DNA of 64,000 bases from Lysobacter sp. FW306-1B-D06B. GTDB lineage: Bacteria > Pseudomonadota > Gammaproteobacteria > Xanthomonadales > Xanthomonadaceae. Below are positions 20,307-30,532 of this stretch, piece after piece. How positions within the stretch are numbered: position 1 is the first letter of the stretch; each line of letters begins with the position of its first letter. The position numbers and the translations under genes were made by a program. Under the pieces are notes generated by a model. The model searched no databases. It saw only the letters and a program-made list of their open reading frames with translations, and was not told where the DNA came from. Where the stretch lies: the NCBI RefSeq assembly GCF_038446665.1, contig NZ_CP151802.1:62001-126000 (forward strand), written 5' to 3'.

Positions 20307-21116
20307 ATGACCGCTCGACTGTTGATGACCCTCGCGATCGCCTTGGCGTCCTCGCAGGCCATCTGCGCACCCCGCTCCGGCAGCGACTGGCTGCAGGTCG
20401 AGACCGTCATCGACACCCACGACACCGTGTCGCACCTGTACCGCGAGCAGCTGCTCTCCTGGTACCGCACCAGCGGAACGATGGACCCGAAGGAACTGGA
20501 GGCGCTGCCGGACGCCGGCTATTTCGCCTTCCGCCCGGACCTGACCAGCTTCGCGATCGACCGCGGCGACGCCACGGGCCAATGGACCTTCGTCGCACCA
20601 CAGCAGGGCCGGTGGCCCGACAGCGCGGTGCAGGTGATCGACCGTTCCGAAACGGACCGCTACCGCATCATCGCGCGCGTCCATTGCCCGGCCGCCAACG
20701 CCGCCTGCAAGGCCTTGCAGGCGCAAACCGCCGCGATGTCCCCGCCGGAGCCGTCCACCGACACCGAAAGCCCCGGCTATCTCGCCTGGCGCAAGCTCAT
20801 CGAACACGAGGCCTGCACGCCCGCGCCGAAGGACATGGCGCCGCCGCGCTATCCGGCCTCGCTGGCGCGGCACGGCGAAGGCGGTCGCGTGGAACTGCGC
20901 CTGCTGGTCAATCCCTGCGGTGAAGTGCGCGCGGTGCGCCTGAGCGAATCCTCGGGCTATCCGCTGCTGGACCAGTCGGCGATCAATGTCGCCTGGGGCT
21001 GGCGCATCCAGTCCGAACGCCAACCGGAGGGCGCGCTGGTGCGTGTGCCGGTGGACTTCGTGCCGCCGCAGATGGACGGCGCCGCCACCGGACGGGTCGA
21101 TCGGGCGGTGCGCTGA
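20307..21116 (+). CDS. TonB C-terminal-domain periplasmic protein
   Basis: 269 residues with a cleavable signal peptide (LLMTLAIALASSQAICA). The first 170 residues are unassigned; the C-terminus has a TonB_C-like domain (PPRYPASLARHGEGGRVELR, then LSESSGYPLLDQSAINVAW). It lacks the N-terminal membrane anchor and the Pro-rich spanning segment of a true TonB, so it is more likely a periplasmic or outer-membrane-associated protein using this fold. Start ATG 20307 has GGAG six bases upstream. Confidence 0.75.
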   Translation: MTARLLMTLAIALASSQAICAPRSGSDWLQVETVIDTHDTVSHLYREQLLSWYRTSGTMDPKELEALPDAGYFAFRPDLTSFAIDRGDATGQWTFVAPQQGRWPDSAVQVIDRSETDRYRIIARVHCPAANAACKALQAQTAAMSPPEPSTDTESPGYLAWRKLIEHEACTPAPKDMAPPRYPASLARHGEGGRVELRLLVNPCGEVRAVRLSESSGYPLLDQSAINVAWGWRIQSERQPEGALVRVPVDFVPPQMDGAATGRVDRAVR

Positions 21117-21133
21117 GGCCGCCTGCCTTCAGA

Positions 21134-21544
21134 TCAGCGCGTCGCTTCCTGCGCCGAGGCATCGGCGGCGGCATCCTTGGCGACCGCGGCACCGCTGCGC
21201 TGCTGCGTCCCGGCGATGGGATGCACGCCCGAGCTCGACGACGGGCTGACGACCATGACGTACTCGCTGGAACCGTCGGGCCACACGACCTTGAAGGTGC
21301 TGCCCGGCGGCAGCGTCGAGAACGGCGCGCCGCTGCTCGCCCGATACACCGCGGCGACCTGCGCCGCCCCGGTGGTGCGCACGTCCTCCGACGAACGCAC
21401 GGAGGTCACGGCGATTTGCGACAGATGGCGATACTCGTCACCCAACACGTCGATCATCACGCCCGCGGCGGCCACCGAATACGTGGCGAACAACAGCACC
21501 CAGAAATACCTGCCGGCCTTGGTTGGCAATGGAAGCTTCTTCAT
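21134..21544 (-). CDS. Hypothetical membrane-anchored protein
   Basis: 136 residues, one N-terminal membrane helix (YFWVLLFATYSVAAAGVMIDV), then an extracytoplasmic part containing STFKVVWPDGSSEYVMV and a low-complexity Ala-rich end. No known domain. Start ATG 21544 overlaps the stop of the upstream gene as ATGA, so the two are translationally coupled and probably act together. Confidence 0.6.
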   Translation of the reverse strand: MKKLPLPTKAGRYFWVLLFATYSVAAAGVMIDVLGDEYRHLSQIAVTSVRSSEDVRTTGAAQVAAVYRASSGAPFSTLPPGSTFKVVWPDGSSEYVMVVSPSSSSGVHPIAGTQQRSGAAVAKDAAADASAQEATR

Positions 21545-22527
21545 TTTGATTCCCTCTTCCCGCCCATGAGCGAGACAACCATGTCGTTGATGACGTCCAC
21601 ACCCTGGCGGGGGATGGCGGCGTCGAATACGAAGCGTTCGAAATCCTGCCCGGGCACGCGTGAACAGATGCCGCCGTTGGCGCAGTACGACGTCATCAGT
21701 GCGCTGTCGGACGAGCAGTCCAGGCCCTGCCGGCACGCGGCCAGTTGCCAGGCCAGTTCCGAGAACTGAGTGCCGGCGACCTGATCGGCCAGCTCGATCT
21801 TGCCGCTGGCGGCGACGCCCATCGCCGGCGACAGCGCCGAATACGCTTCCGGGTCGCCCGATTCCTTCACGCGCTCGACCAGATCGCGCTTGTATTCGGG
21901 CGTGTCCTTGAGCGGTTCGCCCGAAGCGAGCAGCGAAGCCTCCGCCGCGACGCTCCCGGCTTCCGCCGCTTCCACGCGCTTGAGCACGATCATGCGCGGC
22001 GTCAGCTCGTCCTGCGGCACGAAGCGCGCGCACCGCTGGCGGATGCGCTCGCGTGCGGCGACCATCGCCGCCGAACCGCGCATCTCCATCTCGCCGATCA
22101 CGCGCGTGTCGCGCTCGAACGCCGCCGGTGCCGCGGCGAAGCCGGAGCAGTAGTCGTACACGCGGCTGATCATCCAGATCGCATCGGCGTCGCGTTCGCG
22201 CGCGGCCGGTTCCAGCGACTGCGCGTACGCGTACAGATCGCTCGCCGTGTCGAACTGCTCGCGCAGGGCCGAGCGTGCGGGCACCTGCACCGTGCGGCCG
22301 ATGGTGTCCGGTCGCGGATGGTCGACCGACGCGCTCTCCCGATCGGGCAGCTCGGCGTTTACCGCCGTGGCGATGGCGACGCGTTCGACACTGCTCCGGT
22401 CACCGCTCTGCACCCACGCCGCCACCGACGCGATGCCGAGCACCACCAGCGTCGCCCCGGCGAGCATGCGCGTGCTCGGCCACGAAGGCGATCGTGCTTT
22501 CAGCCCGGTTTGAAGGGTGTTGGCCAT
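21541..22527 (-). CDS. Hypothetical membrane-anchored protein
   Basis: 328 residues with one membrane helix near residues 22-40 (MLAGATLVVLGIASVAAWV) and a large extracytoplasmic part rich in helices and cysteines (YDYCSG, RQRCARF, ACRQGLDCSS, SYCANGGICSR). Alpha-helical SEL1-like packing is possible but I cannot assign it. Its TGA overlaps the ATG of the next gene (ATGA), forming a two-gene unit of unknown purpose. Confidence 0.6.
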   Translation of the reverse strand: MANTLQTGLKARSPSWPSTRMLAGATLVVLGIASVAAWVQSGDRSSVERVAIATAVNAELPDRESASVDHPRPDTIGRTVQVPARSALREQFDTASDLYAYAQSLEPAARERDADAIWMISRVYDYCSGFAAAPAAFERDTRVIGEMEMRGSAAMVAARERIRQRCARFVPQDELTPRMIVLKRVEAAEAGSVAAEASLLASGEPLKDTPEYKRDLVERVKESGDPEAYSALSPAMGVAASGKIELADQVAGTQFSELAWQLAACRQGLDCSSDSALMTSYCANGGICSRVPGQDFERFVFDAAIPRQGVDVINDMVVSLMGGKRESK

Positions 22528-22693
22528 GGCGGGGGGAGACGGCGTCGGGCCATTCTAAGGCCAAGCCGCCGCCGCAACCGGCAAGGTTTCGGGCTGAATG
22601 CGGGCAAGTGGCCCTGCCCTGTGACCGTGGACCCGCTTTACGCCGTCTGCCGCACGGCCCACCATGGCCGCCCGTCGTCGCCTTCCGACCGCC

Positions 22694-23614
22694 ATGCCGT
22701 TCCTCGAACTCACCCTGCCCTGCACCGAAGTCCAGCAGCCGCGCTACGAGCGCGCGCTGGAAAGCGTCGGCGCGCTGGCCGTCACGCTCGCCGATGCGCA
22801 TGCCGACGCGCCCGACGAACAGGCGATCTTCGAGCCCGGCGTCGGCGAACAGCCGCTGTGGAACGAGCTGGTGCTGACCGCGCTGTTCGAAGGCGGCACC
22901 TCGCAGGACCTGCTGCTGTACGCACTGAGCGCGGCCGACGAAGGCCTGGACTGGTCGCGCGCGGCCTTCCGCGAGGTCGAGGACCAGGACTGGGAACGGG
23001 CCTGGATGGATCAGTACGAGCCGCTCAAGTTCGGCCGTCGCACCTGGATCGTGCCGTGGAACCACGACCTGCCCGAAGGCGCCGACGCGGCCGACGCGGC
23101 CGTGGTTCGCCTCGACCCCGGCCTGGCCTTCGGCTCCGGCACGCATCCCACCACGGCGCTGTGCCTGGAATGGCTCGACACGCTGGCCGACGAAGGCGCG
23201 CTGCACGGTCAGCGCGTGCTCGATTTCGGCTGCGGCTCGGGCATCCTTGCGCTGGCCGCGCTGAAGCTCGGCGCCGCGCAGGCGATCGGCGTGGACAACG
23301 ACCCGCAGGCGTTGATCGCCACCGCCGACAACGCACAGCGCAACGGCGTGGACGATCGCCTGCTGGCCTACGCGCCGGACGACGAACCCGCGCAGACGTA
23401 CCCGGTCGTGGTCGCCAACATCCTGGCCTCGGCGCTGGTGGCGCTGGCCGACACGCTCACCGCGCGCGTCGCGCCGGGCGGGCGCATCGCGATGTCGGGC
23501 ATCCTCGCCGGCCAGGAAGACGAGGTCATCGAGCGCTACGCCGCCGGCTTCGAACAGCTGCATGCGCAACGCCAGGAAGACTGGATGCGCGTCACAGGCG
23601 TGCGCCGCCGATGA
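22694..23614 (+). CDS. prmA: Ribosomal protein L11 methyltransferase
   Basis: PrmA of 306 residues, SAM-dependent trimethylation of L11. N-terminal substrate domain, then [20 protein letters not shown], the SAM motif [28 protein letters not shown] and [11 protein letters not shown] (the N-I-L catalytic block). Start ATG 22694 (MPFLELTL) fits homologues. It begins the prmA-DUF3426-fis-purH cluster typical of Xanthomonadaceae. Confidence 0.97.
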   Translation: MPFLELTLPCTEVQQPRYERALESVGALAVTLADAHADAPDEQAIFEPGVGEQPLWNELVLTALFEGGTSQDLLLYALSAADEGLDWSRAAFREVEDQDWERAWMDQYEPLKFGRRTWIVPWNHDLPEGADAADAAVVRLDPGLAFGSGTHPTTALCLEWLDTLADEGALHGQRVLDFGCGSGILALAALKLGAAQAIGVDNDPQALIATADNAQRNGVDDRLLAYAPDDEPAQTYPVVVANILASALVALADTLTARVAPGGRIAMSGILAGQEDEVIERYAAGFEQLHAQRQEDWMRVTGVRRR

Positions 23615-23648
23615 CAACGCCGCGGGCCGGCATGTTTGAATAGCCGCC

Positions 23649-24536
23649 ATGTTCGTCCCGTGCCCGCACTGCGGTTTCCTGGTTGCGCTCATCGTCCGCC
23701 CGGACGGTGCGCCGCAGCGTTGCCCGCGTTGCGAGCAACTCGTGGAACCCATCGGCACGGACACGACGCCCGTGGAAGAACCCGTCGACGCACCGGCCGA
23801 CGAACCCGTGCACGAAACGGCGGACGCATCGCCCGAAGCGTCGCCGACCGTTACGCCTGAAACGAGTGCGACCGACGAAGTCGCAACCACCGCCGAGGCG
23901 ACGGACGACGCCACCGACAGCGAACCGACATCGGACGCGCTTCCCAGTTACGAGGACGCCATCGCCGCGGTGACGGTGGGCACGCCCGCGCGTCGGAGCA
24001 AACGCGCCGCACGTCCGCGTCGCAAAGGCGCGCCGAGTTTCGCCCGCCACTCCGCACCGACCGCACCGGCACGCGTGCATTGGGGCTGGTATGCCGGCAT
24101 CGCCGGACTGACGCTGCTGCTCGCATTGCAGTTGCTGCTGGCGCAGCGTTTCGAACTCGCCGCCGATCCGCGCTGGCGACCGCTGGTCGCCGGCGCATGC
24201 AGCGTGCTGCGCTGCGAAGTGCCGGCGTGGCACGAACCGGCCGCGTTCACCATGCTCCAGCGCAGCGTGCGACCCAAGGCGGGCGCGGCAGGCGTGCTTG
24301 CCGTCGAGGCCAGCTTCCGCAACGACGCGCAATGGCCGCAGCCCTGGCCGACGTTGCTGCTGAGTCTGTCCGACGTGGACGGCCGGCCGGTCGGCGTGCG
24401 TGCGTTCACCCCCAACGAGTACCGCCGGACGCACAGCGCCGCGGACCGCCTCCTGCCCGGGCAGAGCGCGACCGTGACAATGGATGTCGTGGAACCGGCG
24501 CCACGCATCGTGGCGTTCACCTTCGATTTCCGCTGA
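23649..24536 (+). CDS. Zinc-ribbon plus DUF3426 membrane protein
   Basis: 295 residues. An N-terminal zinc ribbon (CPHCGF ... RCPRCEQL), a long acidic Thr/Glu/Pro linker to about residue 115, one membrane helix ([19 protein letters not shown]) and a periplasmic DUF3426 domain ([39 protein letters not shown]). Function unknown. Conserved position between prmA and fis. Confidence 0.87.
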   Translation: MFVPCPHCGFLVALIVRPDGAPQRCPRCEQLVEPIGTDTTPVEEPVDAPADEPVHETADASPEASPTVTPETSATDEVATTAEATDDATDSEPTSDALPSYEDAIAAVTVGTPARRSKRAARPRRKGAPSFARHSAPTAPARVHWGWYAGIAGLTLLLALQLLLAQRFELAADPRWRPLVAGACSVLRCEVPAWHEPAAFTMLQRSVRPKAGAAGVLAVEASFRNDAQWPQPWPTLLLSLSDVDGRPVGVRAFTPNEYRRTHSAADRLLPGQSATVTMDVVEPAPRIVAFTFDFR

Positions 24537-24636
24537 GCCCTCGCGATTCATTGGCGCCTGCGACAGGCCCACGATAGACTCGCCCTCCCGCCGACCCCGC
24601 ACCGGGGTGAGGTCGCGCGAAGGACTGGGGATCACG

Positions 24637-24909
24637 TTGAACGCTGCCACCGACCGAACCGACACCGCACGCCCCGCTCCACGCGTGCCGCTGCGCGACC
24701 ATGTCGCCACGTCGATCCGCCGCTACCTGGGCGACCTGGACGGCAGCGACACCGAGAACCTCTACGAGATCGCGCTGCGCGAGCTGGAGATCCCGCTGTT
24801 CGTGGAAGTGCTGCAGCACTGCGACGGCAACCAGAGCCGCGCCGCGTCGATGCTCGGCATCCACCGCGCGACGCTGCGCAAGAAGCTGCGCGAGTACGGG
24901 CTGGACTGA
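24637..24909 (+). CDS. fis: Nucleoid-associated protein Fis
   Basis: Fis of 90 residues. The C-terminal HTH ([20 protein letters not shown] then [12 protein letters not shown]) is almost diagnostic. The frame is open far upstream, but homologues begin near the block [12 protein letters not shown], which is preceded by TTG 24637; no ATG or GTG fits, so a TTG start is proposed. A weak start is plausible for an abundance-controlled regulator. Confidence 0.95.
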   Translation: MNAATDRTDTARPAPRVPLRDHVATSIRRYLGDLDGSDTENLYEIALRELEIPLFVEVLQHCDGNQSRAASMLGIHRATLRKKLREYGLD

Positions 24910-24920
24910 TTTTTCCTGCT

Positions 24921-25022
24921 GTCATCCCCGCGAAGGCGGGGATCCAGGCTTGCGTGCGTCACGCCTTTCGAAGGCCGGAATCGAACCGGACAGTTGGATT
25001 CCCGCCTTCGCGGGAATGACGG
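24921..25022. repeat. REP-like inverted element (GTCATYCCCGCGAAGGCGGG family)
   Basis: Left arm 24921-24946 and right arm 24995-25022 are inverted copies of a 25-28 bp unit, each itself a hairpin (CCCGCGAAGGCGGG). Between fis and purH. Related copies lie at 26739-26767, 26791-26817, 26863-26893, 31200-31228, 31925-31954 and 36161-36189. Confidence 0.85.
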
Positions 25023-25102
25023 CTGAAACTCCGTGCGACGGAAGGCCCGCAACGCGCGGGGCCGTATAATTCCCAGCTCCCCGCCGCCGTCCCCGCACAC
25101 CC

Positions 25103-26692
25103 ATGACCTCCGAACTCCTGTCCGGCCCGCCGGTCGTCGTCCGCCGCGCCCTGCTGTCCGTATCCGACAAGACCGGCCTGATCGCGCTCGCCCAGGCGCT
25201 GCACGCGCACAACGTCGAACTGCTCTCCACCGGCGGCACCGCCAAGGCCATCCGCGACGCCGGCCTGCCGGTGAAGGACGTCAGCGACGTCACCGGCTTC
25301 CCCGAGATGATGGACGGCCGCGTCAAGACGCTGCACCCGCTCGTGCACGGCGGCCTGCTCGGCCGCGCCGGGCTGGATGACGCGGTGATGGCGCAGCACG
25401 GCATCGGCGCGATCGACCTGCTGGTGCTGAACCTGTATCCGTTCGAGAAGGTTTCGGCCAACCCCGACAGCTCGCTGGACGACATCGTCGAGAACATCGA
25501 CATCGGCGGTCCGGCGATGCTGCGTTCGGCGGCGAAGAACTTCGCGCGCGTGGCCGTGGCCACCGATCCGGCGCAGTACGAAAGCATCCTGGACGAACTC
25601 AAGCACAACCACGGTGCGCTGTCGGGCACGACGCGTTTCGCACTGTCGGTGGCCGCGTTCAACCGCGTCGCGCAGTACGACGCGTGCATCAGCGACTACC
25701 TGTCCTCGATCAACGTCGACGACGGCCAGCGCGCGCGCTTCCCCGCGCAGCAGAACAGCAACTTCGTGAAGGTGATGGACCTGCGCTACGGCGAGAACCC
25801 GCACCAGCAGGGTGCGTTCTACCGCGACCTGTGGCCGGTGCCGGGCACGCTGGCTACGTTCACGCAGTTGCAGGGCAAGGAACTGAGCTTCAACAACCTC
25901 GCCGACGCCGACGCCGCGTGGGAATGCGTGCGCCAGTTCGAGCGCCCGGCCTGCGTGATCGTCAAGCACGCCAATCCCTGCGGCGTGGCCGAAGGCGTGG
26001 CCTGCGGCGATGCGTATGAGCTGGCCTACGCCACCGACCCCACCTCCGCCTTCGGCGGCATCATCGCGTTCAACAAGACGCTGGACGCCGCCACCGCCAA
26101 GGCCATCCTCGACCGCCAGTTCGTCGAAGTGCTGATCGCACCGGACTACGAGGAAGGCGCGCTCGACTACGCGAAGAAGAAAGCCAACGTGCGCGTGCTG
26201 CGCATTCCGCATGGTGAAGGCCGCAACAACGTGGACATCAAGCGCGTCGGCTCGGGCCTGCTGATGCAGACCAGCGACATCCGCGAAGTCACGCGCGAGG
26301 AACTCAAGGTCGTGACGAAGATCGCGCCGACGAAGGAGCAGATGGACGATCTGCTGTTCGCCTGGCGCGTGGCGAAGTTCGTGAAGTCCAACGCGATCGT
26401 CTACGCGAAGGACCATCGCACCATCGGCGTCGGCGCGGGCCAGATGAGCCGTGTGTACTCGGCGCGCATCGCCGGCATCAAGGCGACCGACGCGGGCTTG
26501 GTGGTGCCGGGCTCGGTGATGGCGTCCGACGCCTTCTTCCCGTTCCGCGACGGCATCGACGCCGCGGCCGAAGCGGGCATCAAGGCCGTGATCCAGCCGG
26601 GCGGCTCGATGCGCGACAGCGAAGTCATCGCCGCCGCAGACGAACACGGCCTGGCGATGGTGTTCACGGGCGTGCGTCACTTCCGCCACTGA
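25103..26692 (+). CDS. purH: Bifunctional AICAR transformylase / IMP cyclohydrolase
   Basis: PurH of 529 residues catalysing the last two steps of IMP synthesis. N-terminal MGS-like cyclohydrolase domain ([54 protein letters not shown]) and C-terminal transformylase domain ([30 protein letters not shown] with the catalytic Lys-His, [24 protein letters not shown]). Complete. Downstream of fis; purD follows after a GNAT gene. Confidence 0.99.
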   Translation: MTSELLSGPPVVVRRALLSVSDKTGLIALAQALHAHNVELLSTGGTAKAIRDAGLPVKDVSDVTGFPEMMDGRVKTLHPLVHGGLLGRAGLDDAVMAQHGIGAIDLLVLNLYPFEKVSANPDSSLDDIVENIDIGGPAMLRSAAKNFARVAVATDPAQYESILDELKHNHGALSGTTRFALSVAAFNRVAQYDACISDYLSSINVDDGQRARFPAQQNSNFVKVMDLRYGENPHQQGAFYRDLWPVPGTLATFTQLQGKELSFNNLADADAAWECVRQFERPACVIVKHANPCGVAEGVACGDAYELAYATDPTSAFGGIIAFNKTLDAATAKAILDRQFVEVLIAPDYEEGALDYAKKKANVRVLRIPHGEGRNNVDIKRVGSGLLMQTSDIREVTREELKVVTKIAPTKEQMDDLLFAWRVAKFVKSNAIVYAKDHRTIGVGAGQMSRVYSARIAGIKATDAGLVVPGSVMASDAFFPFRDGIDAAAEAGIKAVIQPGGSMRDSEVIAAADEHGLAMVFTGVRHFRH

Positions 26693-26698
26693 TCCGCC

Positions 26699-26893
26699 GG
26701 GAATCGGGAATCGGGAATCGGGAAAGCGTTTCCGAAGCCGTCATCCCGGCGAAGGCCGGGACCCAGGCCGACAGCCTCGCAGCCCCATGCCGTCATCCCC
26801 GCGAAGGCGGGGATCCAACTGTCCACACCCTCACGTCCTCCGGAGCGCGTGATGCGTTACGTCCTTGGATTCCCGCCTACGCGGGAATGACGG
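26699..26893. repeat. Repeat cluster after purH: heptamer arm plus three REP-like units
   Basis: Three GGGAATC heptamers (26699-26725), a REP-like copy (26739-26767), then an inverted pair (26791-26817 and 26863-26893). They fill nearly all of the purH-GNAT spacer; no gene is visible in it. Confidence 0.82.
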
Positions 26894-26990
26894 CATGAGC
26901 ATAGCCCGCGCTCATGAGGGCCTCGACGCCCCCGCCGACACCGCCATAACCGCCCCCCGCGCAAACTCCGCCCACACGCCCGGAGGCCTT

Positions 26991-27485
26991 ATGTGGATCC
27001 GCACCGAAACCCAGGACGACCACGCCGCCATCCGCGACCTCCTGGGCACCGCCTTCGCCGAAGTCCCCGGCAACGGCCGCGTCGAGCAGCGCATCGTCGA
27101 CACCCTGCGCGAGGACGGCGAACTGAGCCTGTGCCTGGTGGCCGACATCGACGGTCGCCTCGCCGGCGTCGCGGTGTTCTCGCCGGTGGCGATCGAAGGC
27201 GCGAAGTCCTGGTACGGCCTGGGCCCCGTCGCCGTCGCGCCGCGCGACCAGGGCCACGGCGTCGGCACCGCGCTGATCCGCGCCGGCCTGGCCGAACTGG
27301 CCGAACAGGGCGCCGCCGGCTGCGTCGTGCTGGGCGAACCCGCGTACTACGCCCGCTTCGGCTTCCTCAACGACGGCGAACTGCACTACGCCGACGCCCC
27401 GCCGCAGTACTTCCAGTCCCTCGCCTTCGGCGACGCGACGGCGAAGGGCGCCGTGCGCTACCACCGCTCGTTCTCCGACGCCTGA
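26991..27485 (+). CDS. GNAT-family N-acetyltransferase (YhbS-like)
   Basis: 164 residues. The acetyl-CoA motif is GLGPVAVAPRDQGHGVGTAL, followed by CVVLGEPAYYARFGF, the YhbS-type signature. Start ATG 26991 has GGAGG at about -6. It sits alone between repeat clusters and purD; acceptor unknown. Confidence 0.9.
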   Translation: MWIRTETQDDHAAIRDLLGTAFAEVPGNGRVEQRIVDTLREDGELSLCLVADIDGRLAGVAVFSPVAIEGAKSWYGLGPVAVAPRDQGHGVGTALIRAGLAELAEQGAAGCVVLGEPAYYARFGFLNDGELHYADAPPQYFQSLAFGDATAKGAVRYHRSFSDA

Positions 27486-27633
27486 GCGACACGGATGAAC
27501 GCGCGCGAGGCCGATACCGCCGCGCGGACGCGTTCAACCCCATGAAAGACGACGCGCCCGGACGCGAAAGTCGCGGCATCGCGGCTGCTTCCGTAAAATC
27601 CGCGGTCCCACGTCGCGACACGCAGGAGCGCAC

Positions 27634-28932
27634 ATGAAAGTCCTCGTCATCGGTTCCGGCGGTCGCGAGCACGCCCTGGCCTGGAAACTGGCGCAATCAC
27701 CGCGCGTGAGCGAGGTGCTGGTCGCGCCGGGCAACGCCGGCACCGCGACCGAAGCCGGTTGCCGCAACGTGGACGTGTCCGCCTCCGACATCGACGGCCT
27801 GATCGCGCTGGTGGAACGCGAAGGCGTCAGCGTCACCGTCGTCGGCCCGGAAGTCCCGCTGGTCAACGGCGTCGTCGACCGCTTCCGCGAGAAGCAGCAC
27901 CGCATCTTCGGCCCCACCCAGGCCGCCGCGCAGTTGGAAGGCAGCAAGGCCTACGCGAAGAACTTCCTCGCGCGCCACGGCATTCCCACCGCGCACTACG
28001 CCGTGTTCACCGAAGTCGATGCCGCCATCGACTACGTGCAGGAAAAGGGCGCCCCCATCGTCATCAAGGCCGACGGCCTGGCCGCGGGCAAGGGCGTGAT
28101 CGTCGCGATGACGCTGGCCGAAGCCGAAGCGGCCATCACCGACATGCTCGCCGACTACGCCTTCGGCGCCGCCGGCGCGCGCGTGGTGATCGAAGAGTTC
28201 CTGGAAGGCGAGGAAGCCAGCTTCATCTCCATGGTGGACGGCAGGACCGCATTGCCGATGGCGACCAGCCAGGACCACAAGCGCGTGGGCGACCGCGACA
28301 CCGGCCCCAACACCGGCGGCATGGGCGCGTATTCGCCCGCGCCGGTGGTCACGCCGGACGTGCACGCGCGCATCATGCGCGAAGTGGTCGAACCCACCGT
28401 GCGCGGCATGATCGCCGACGGCATTCCCTTCACCGGTTTCCTCTACGCCGGTTTGATGATCGACAAGAGCGGCGCGCCGAAGGTCATCGAATACAACGTG
28501 CGCTTCGGCGACCCGGAAACGCAGCCGGTGATGCTGCGCCTGCGTTCGGACCTGCTGGAACTGGTGGAAGCGGCCATCGACGAGCGCCTGGACAAGGTGA
28601 GCGCGCAGTGGGATTCGCGCCCGTCGCTGGGCGTGGTGATGGCCGCCGAGGGTTACCCCGGCACGCCGCGCGCCGGTGACGTCATCAACAGCTGGGACGC
28701 GCCCGAAGTGGACGACGTGAAGGTCTTCCACGCCGGCACGAAGGTGGAAGGCGAACACGTCGTCACCTCCGGCGGCCGCGTGCTGTGCGTGTGCGCCCTG
28801 GGCGACAGCGTCGCCGACGCGCAGCACAAGGCGTACGAAGCCGTCGCCGGCATCAGCTGGCACGGCGAGTTCCACCGCCACGACATCGGCTGGCGCGCGA
28901 TCGAGCGCGAGCGGACTGAAGAGCCCGCATAA
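27634..28932 (+). CDS. purD: Phosphoribosylamine-glycine ligase
   Basis: GARS of 432 residues, ATP-grasp enzyme of purine synthesis. Motifs: VLVIGSGGREHALAWKLAQS, APGNAGTA, VVGPEVPLVNGVVD, KADGLAAGKGVIVA, TGPNTGGMGAYSPAP and EYNVRFGDPETQ. Complete. Confidence 0.99.
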   Translation: MKVLVIGSGGREHALAWKLAQSPRVSEVLVAPGNAGTATEAGCRNVDVSASDIDGLIALVEREGVSVTVVGPEVPLVNGVVDRFREKQHRIFGPTQAAAQLEGSKAYAKNFLARHGIPTAHYAVFTEVDAAIDYVQEKGAPIVIKADGLAAGKGVIVAMTLAEAEAAITDMLADYAFGAAGARVVIEEFLEGEEASFISMVDGRTALPMATSQDHKRVGDRDTGPNTGGMGAYSPAPVVTPDVHARIMREVVEPTVRGMIADGIPFTGFLYAGLMIDKSGAPKVIEYNVRFGDPETQPVMLRLRSDLLELVEAAIDERLDKVSAQWDSRPSLGVVMAAEGYPGTPRAGDVINSWDAPEVDDVKVFHAGTKVEGEHVVTSGGRVLCVCALGDSVADAQHKAYEAVAGISWHGEFHRHDIGWRAIERERTEEPA

Positions 28933-28961
28933 GCGCGAGTTTCAAGTCCCTGTGTTTTGAG

Positions 28962-29000
28962 CCCCTCTCCCGCCCGCGGGAGAGGGGTTGGGGTGAGGGC
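28962..29000. repeat. CCCTCTCCCGC hairpin repeat, copy 1
   Basis: Near-perfect stem CCCCTCTCCCGC / GCGGGAGAGGGG followed by TTGGGGTGAGGGC. A second copy is at 30384-30421. A repeat type seen between genes in many proteobacteria. Confidence 0.8.
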
Positions 29001-29052
29001 TCAACGAAGCCAATCCGGCGCCCCCCCTCATCCGAACAGCACTCGTGTCTTT

Positions 29053-29126
29053 GTAGCCCGGGTAAGCGAAGCGCACCCGGGATCGAACGGTGACACCCCC
29101 GGGTGCGCTTCGCTTACCCGGGCTAC
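29053..29126. repeat. GTAGCCCGGGTAAGCGAAG inverted repeat, copy 1
   Basis: The arms GTAGCCCGGGTAAGCGAAGC and its complement lie about 15 nt apart, giving a long hairpin. Further copies at 29521-29596 and 34820-34896. Confidence 0.88.
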
Positions 29127-29137
29127 TACGACGCGCC

Positions 29138-29410
29138 TTACGCCGTCCCCTCCTCCGGCGCCGGCGTCAATTCCACCGCCACCGCCTCCAGATCCGCGAT
29201 TGCGGTTTCGACCGCATCGTAGAACTGCGACTGCTTGGTCATCAGATCCTCGATCACCGACGCCTTCTTCAACTTCGACAACTCACCGTCGAACATCAGC
29301 CACTGCGTCGTCAGCAGCTCCACGTTGTTCTTCGAGTAATGCCGCATTTCCTTGAGCTGCAACACCGTGTCGTTGACATGCTCCAGCGGCGACTTGGTAT
29401 CGGCCGTCAT
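29138..29410 (-). CDS. Hypothetical helical protein (phasin-like?)
   Basis: 90 residues, no signal peptide, predicted to be two or three long amphipathic helices (SPLEHVNDTVLQLKEMRHYS, QSQFYDAVETAIADLEAV). The pattern is reminiscent of phasins or other small coiled-coil proteins, but that is only a resemblance. Start ATG 29410 is preceded by GGAGG. It is flanked on both sides by copies of the same inverted repeat, like a small cassette. Confidence 0.6.
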   Translation of the reverse strand: MTADTKSPLEHVNDTVLQLKEMRHYSKNNVELLTTQWLMFDGELSKLKKASVIEDLMTKQSQFYDAVETAIADLEAVAVELTPAPEEGTA

Positions 29411-29520
29411 GGCGACCTCCTTCCGGACGTGTACCGGCAGCCTACGAAGCCGAAGCTGGCTCGCAGGTGAAATCGCGGCGTTTGCGTGGAGACGGCGTGA
29501 AAGAAACGTGCGCACACGAC

Positions 29521-29596
29521 GTAGCCCGGGTAAGCGAAGCGCACCCGGGACGCCCTCCACGTTGAACCCCGGGTGCGCTCCGCTTACCCGGGCTAC
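29521..29596. repeat. GTAGCCCGGGTAAGCGAAG inverted repeat, copy 2
   Basis: Same element as 29053-29126 with a different loop. Together the two copies bracket the 90-residue hypothetical gene. Confidence 0.88.
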
Positions 29597-29661
29597 TGGC
29601 TGCCCGATTCGTCGCCGCGCTTGCGTTGGACTGCATGCCCCCCTTCCTCGGAGATGACGCC

Positions 29662-30354
29662 ATGAGCAAGCCCACCGTCGTGCTGGTCCACGGATTCTGG
29701 GGCGGCGCCGCGCACTGGTCGAAGGTGATCGTCGCCTTGTCGCGCTTGGGCTACACCGACATCCGCGCCGTCGAAAACCCGCTGACCTCGCTCGCCGACG
29801 ATGCCGAACGCACGCGCAAGATGGTCGCGCAGGTGACCGGCCCCGTCGTCCTCGTCGGTCATTCCTACGGCGGCGCGGTGATCACGCAGATGGGCCACCA
29901 ACCCAACATCAAAGCACTGGTCTACATCGCCGCCTTCGCCCCCGACGCCGGCGAAAGCCCCGGCGGCATCACGCAACAGCAACCGCCCGCCGCGGTGGCC
30001 AACATCGCCCCCGACAGTGACGGCTACCTGTGGATCGTCCCGTCCAAGTTCCACGAAGGCTTCTGCCAGGACCTCAGCGCCGACGAAGCATTGGTGATGG
30101 CGGTGACGCAGAAGGCGCCGGTGGGCGGCACATTCGGCGACACCATCACCGCGCCCGCATGGAAGGACAAACCCTGCTGGTACCAGATCTCCACGCAGGA
30201 CCACATGATCCACCCCGACAACCAGAAGCGCATGTCGGCCCGCATGAATGCCAAGAAGGTGATCACGCTGGACGCGAGTCACGCATCGCTGGCCTCGCAA
30301 GCGGACGCAGTGGCGGCGTTGATCGACGAAGCGGCGAAGGCCACCGCGTCCTGA
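29662..30354 (+). CDS. Alpha/beta-hydrolase family protein
   Basis: 230 residues with an intact catalytic triad: oxyanion loop VVLVHGFWGGAAHW, nucleophile Ser in VVLVGHSYGGAVI, and His in TLDASHASLASQ; an Asp in STQDHMIHP likely completes it. Related to small esterases annotated from EstC/salicylate-esterase-like groups. Start ATG 29662 has GGAG about 10 nt upstream. Substrate unknown; no operon partner. Confidence 0.85.
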   Translation: MSKPTVVLVHGFWGGAAHWSKVIVALSRLGYTDIRAVENPLTSLADDAERTRKMVAQVTGPVVLVGHSYGGAVITQMGHQPNIKALVYIAAFAPDAGESPGGITQQQPPAAVANIAPDSDGYLWIVPSKFHEGFCQDLSADEALVMAVTQKAPVGGTFGDTITAPAWKDKPCWYQISTQDHMIHPDNQKRMSARMNAKKVITLDASHASLASQADAVAALIDEAAKATAS

Positions 30355-30383
30355 TCACCACTCCGCGCAGATCGCCTTAAAGC

Positions 30384-30421
30384 TCCTCTCCCGCTCGCGG
30401 GAGAGGGGTTGGGGTGAGGGC
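30384..30421. repeat. CCCTCTCCCGC hairpin repeat, copy 2
   Basis: Same element as 28962-29000 with one or two changes in the stem. Confidence 0.8.
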
Positions 30422-30493
30422 CAACGAAGCGACAAGGCCGCCCTACCTACCCGCACGGCGCTGCGAGCCTACAGCCCCGGCACAACCATCTAA

Positions 30494-30526
30494 GTATTTG
30501 CATATTTATCTAAATACCTATATGGT
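30494..30526 (+). promoter_or_regulatory. Toxin-antitoxin promoter/operator
   Basis: AT-rich island in a GC-rich region with the inverted repeat GTATTT (30494-30499) / AAATAC (30512-30517). A promoter overlaps it: TTGCAT (30498-30503), 17-bp spacer, TATGGT (30521-30526). The layout is typical of autorepressed TA operons; transcription would start almost at the toxin GTG. Confidence 0.6.
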
Positions 30527-30532
30527 CCGCCC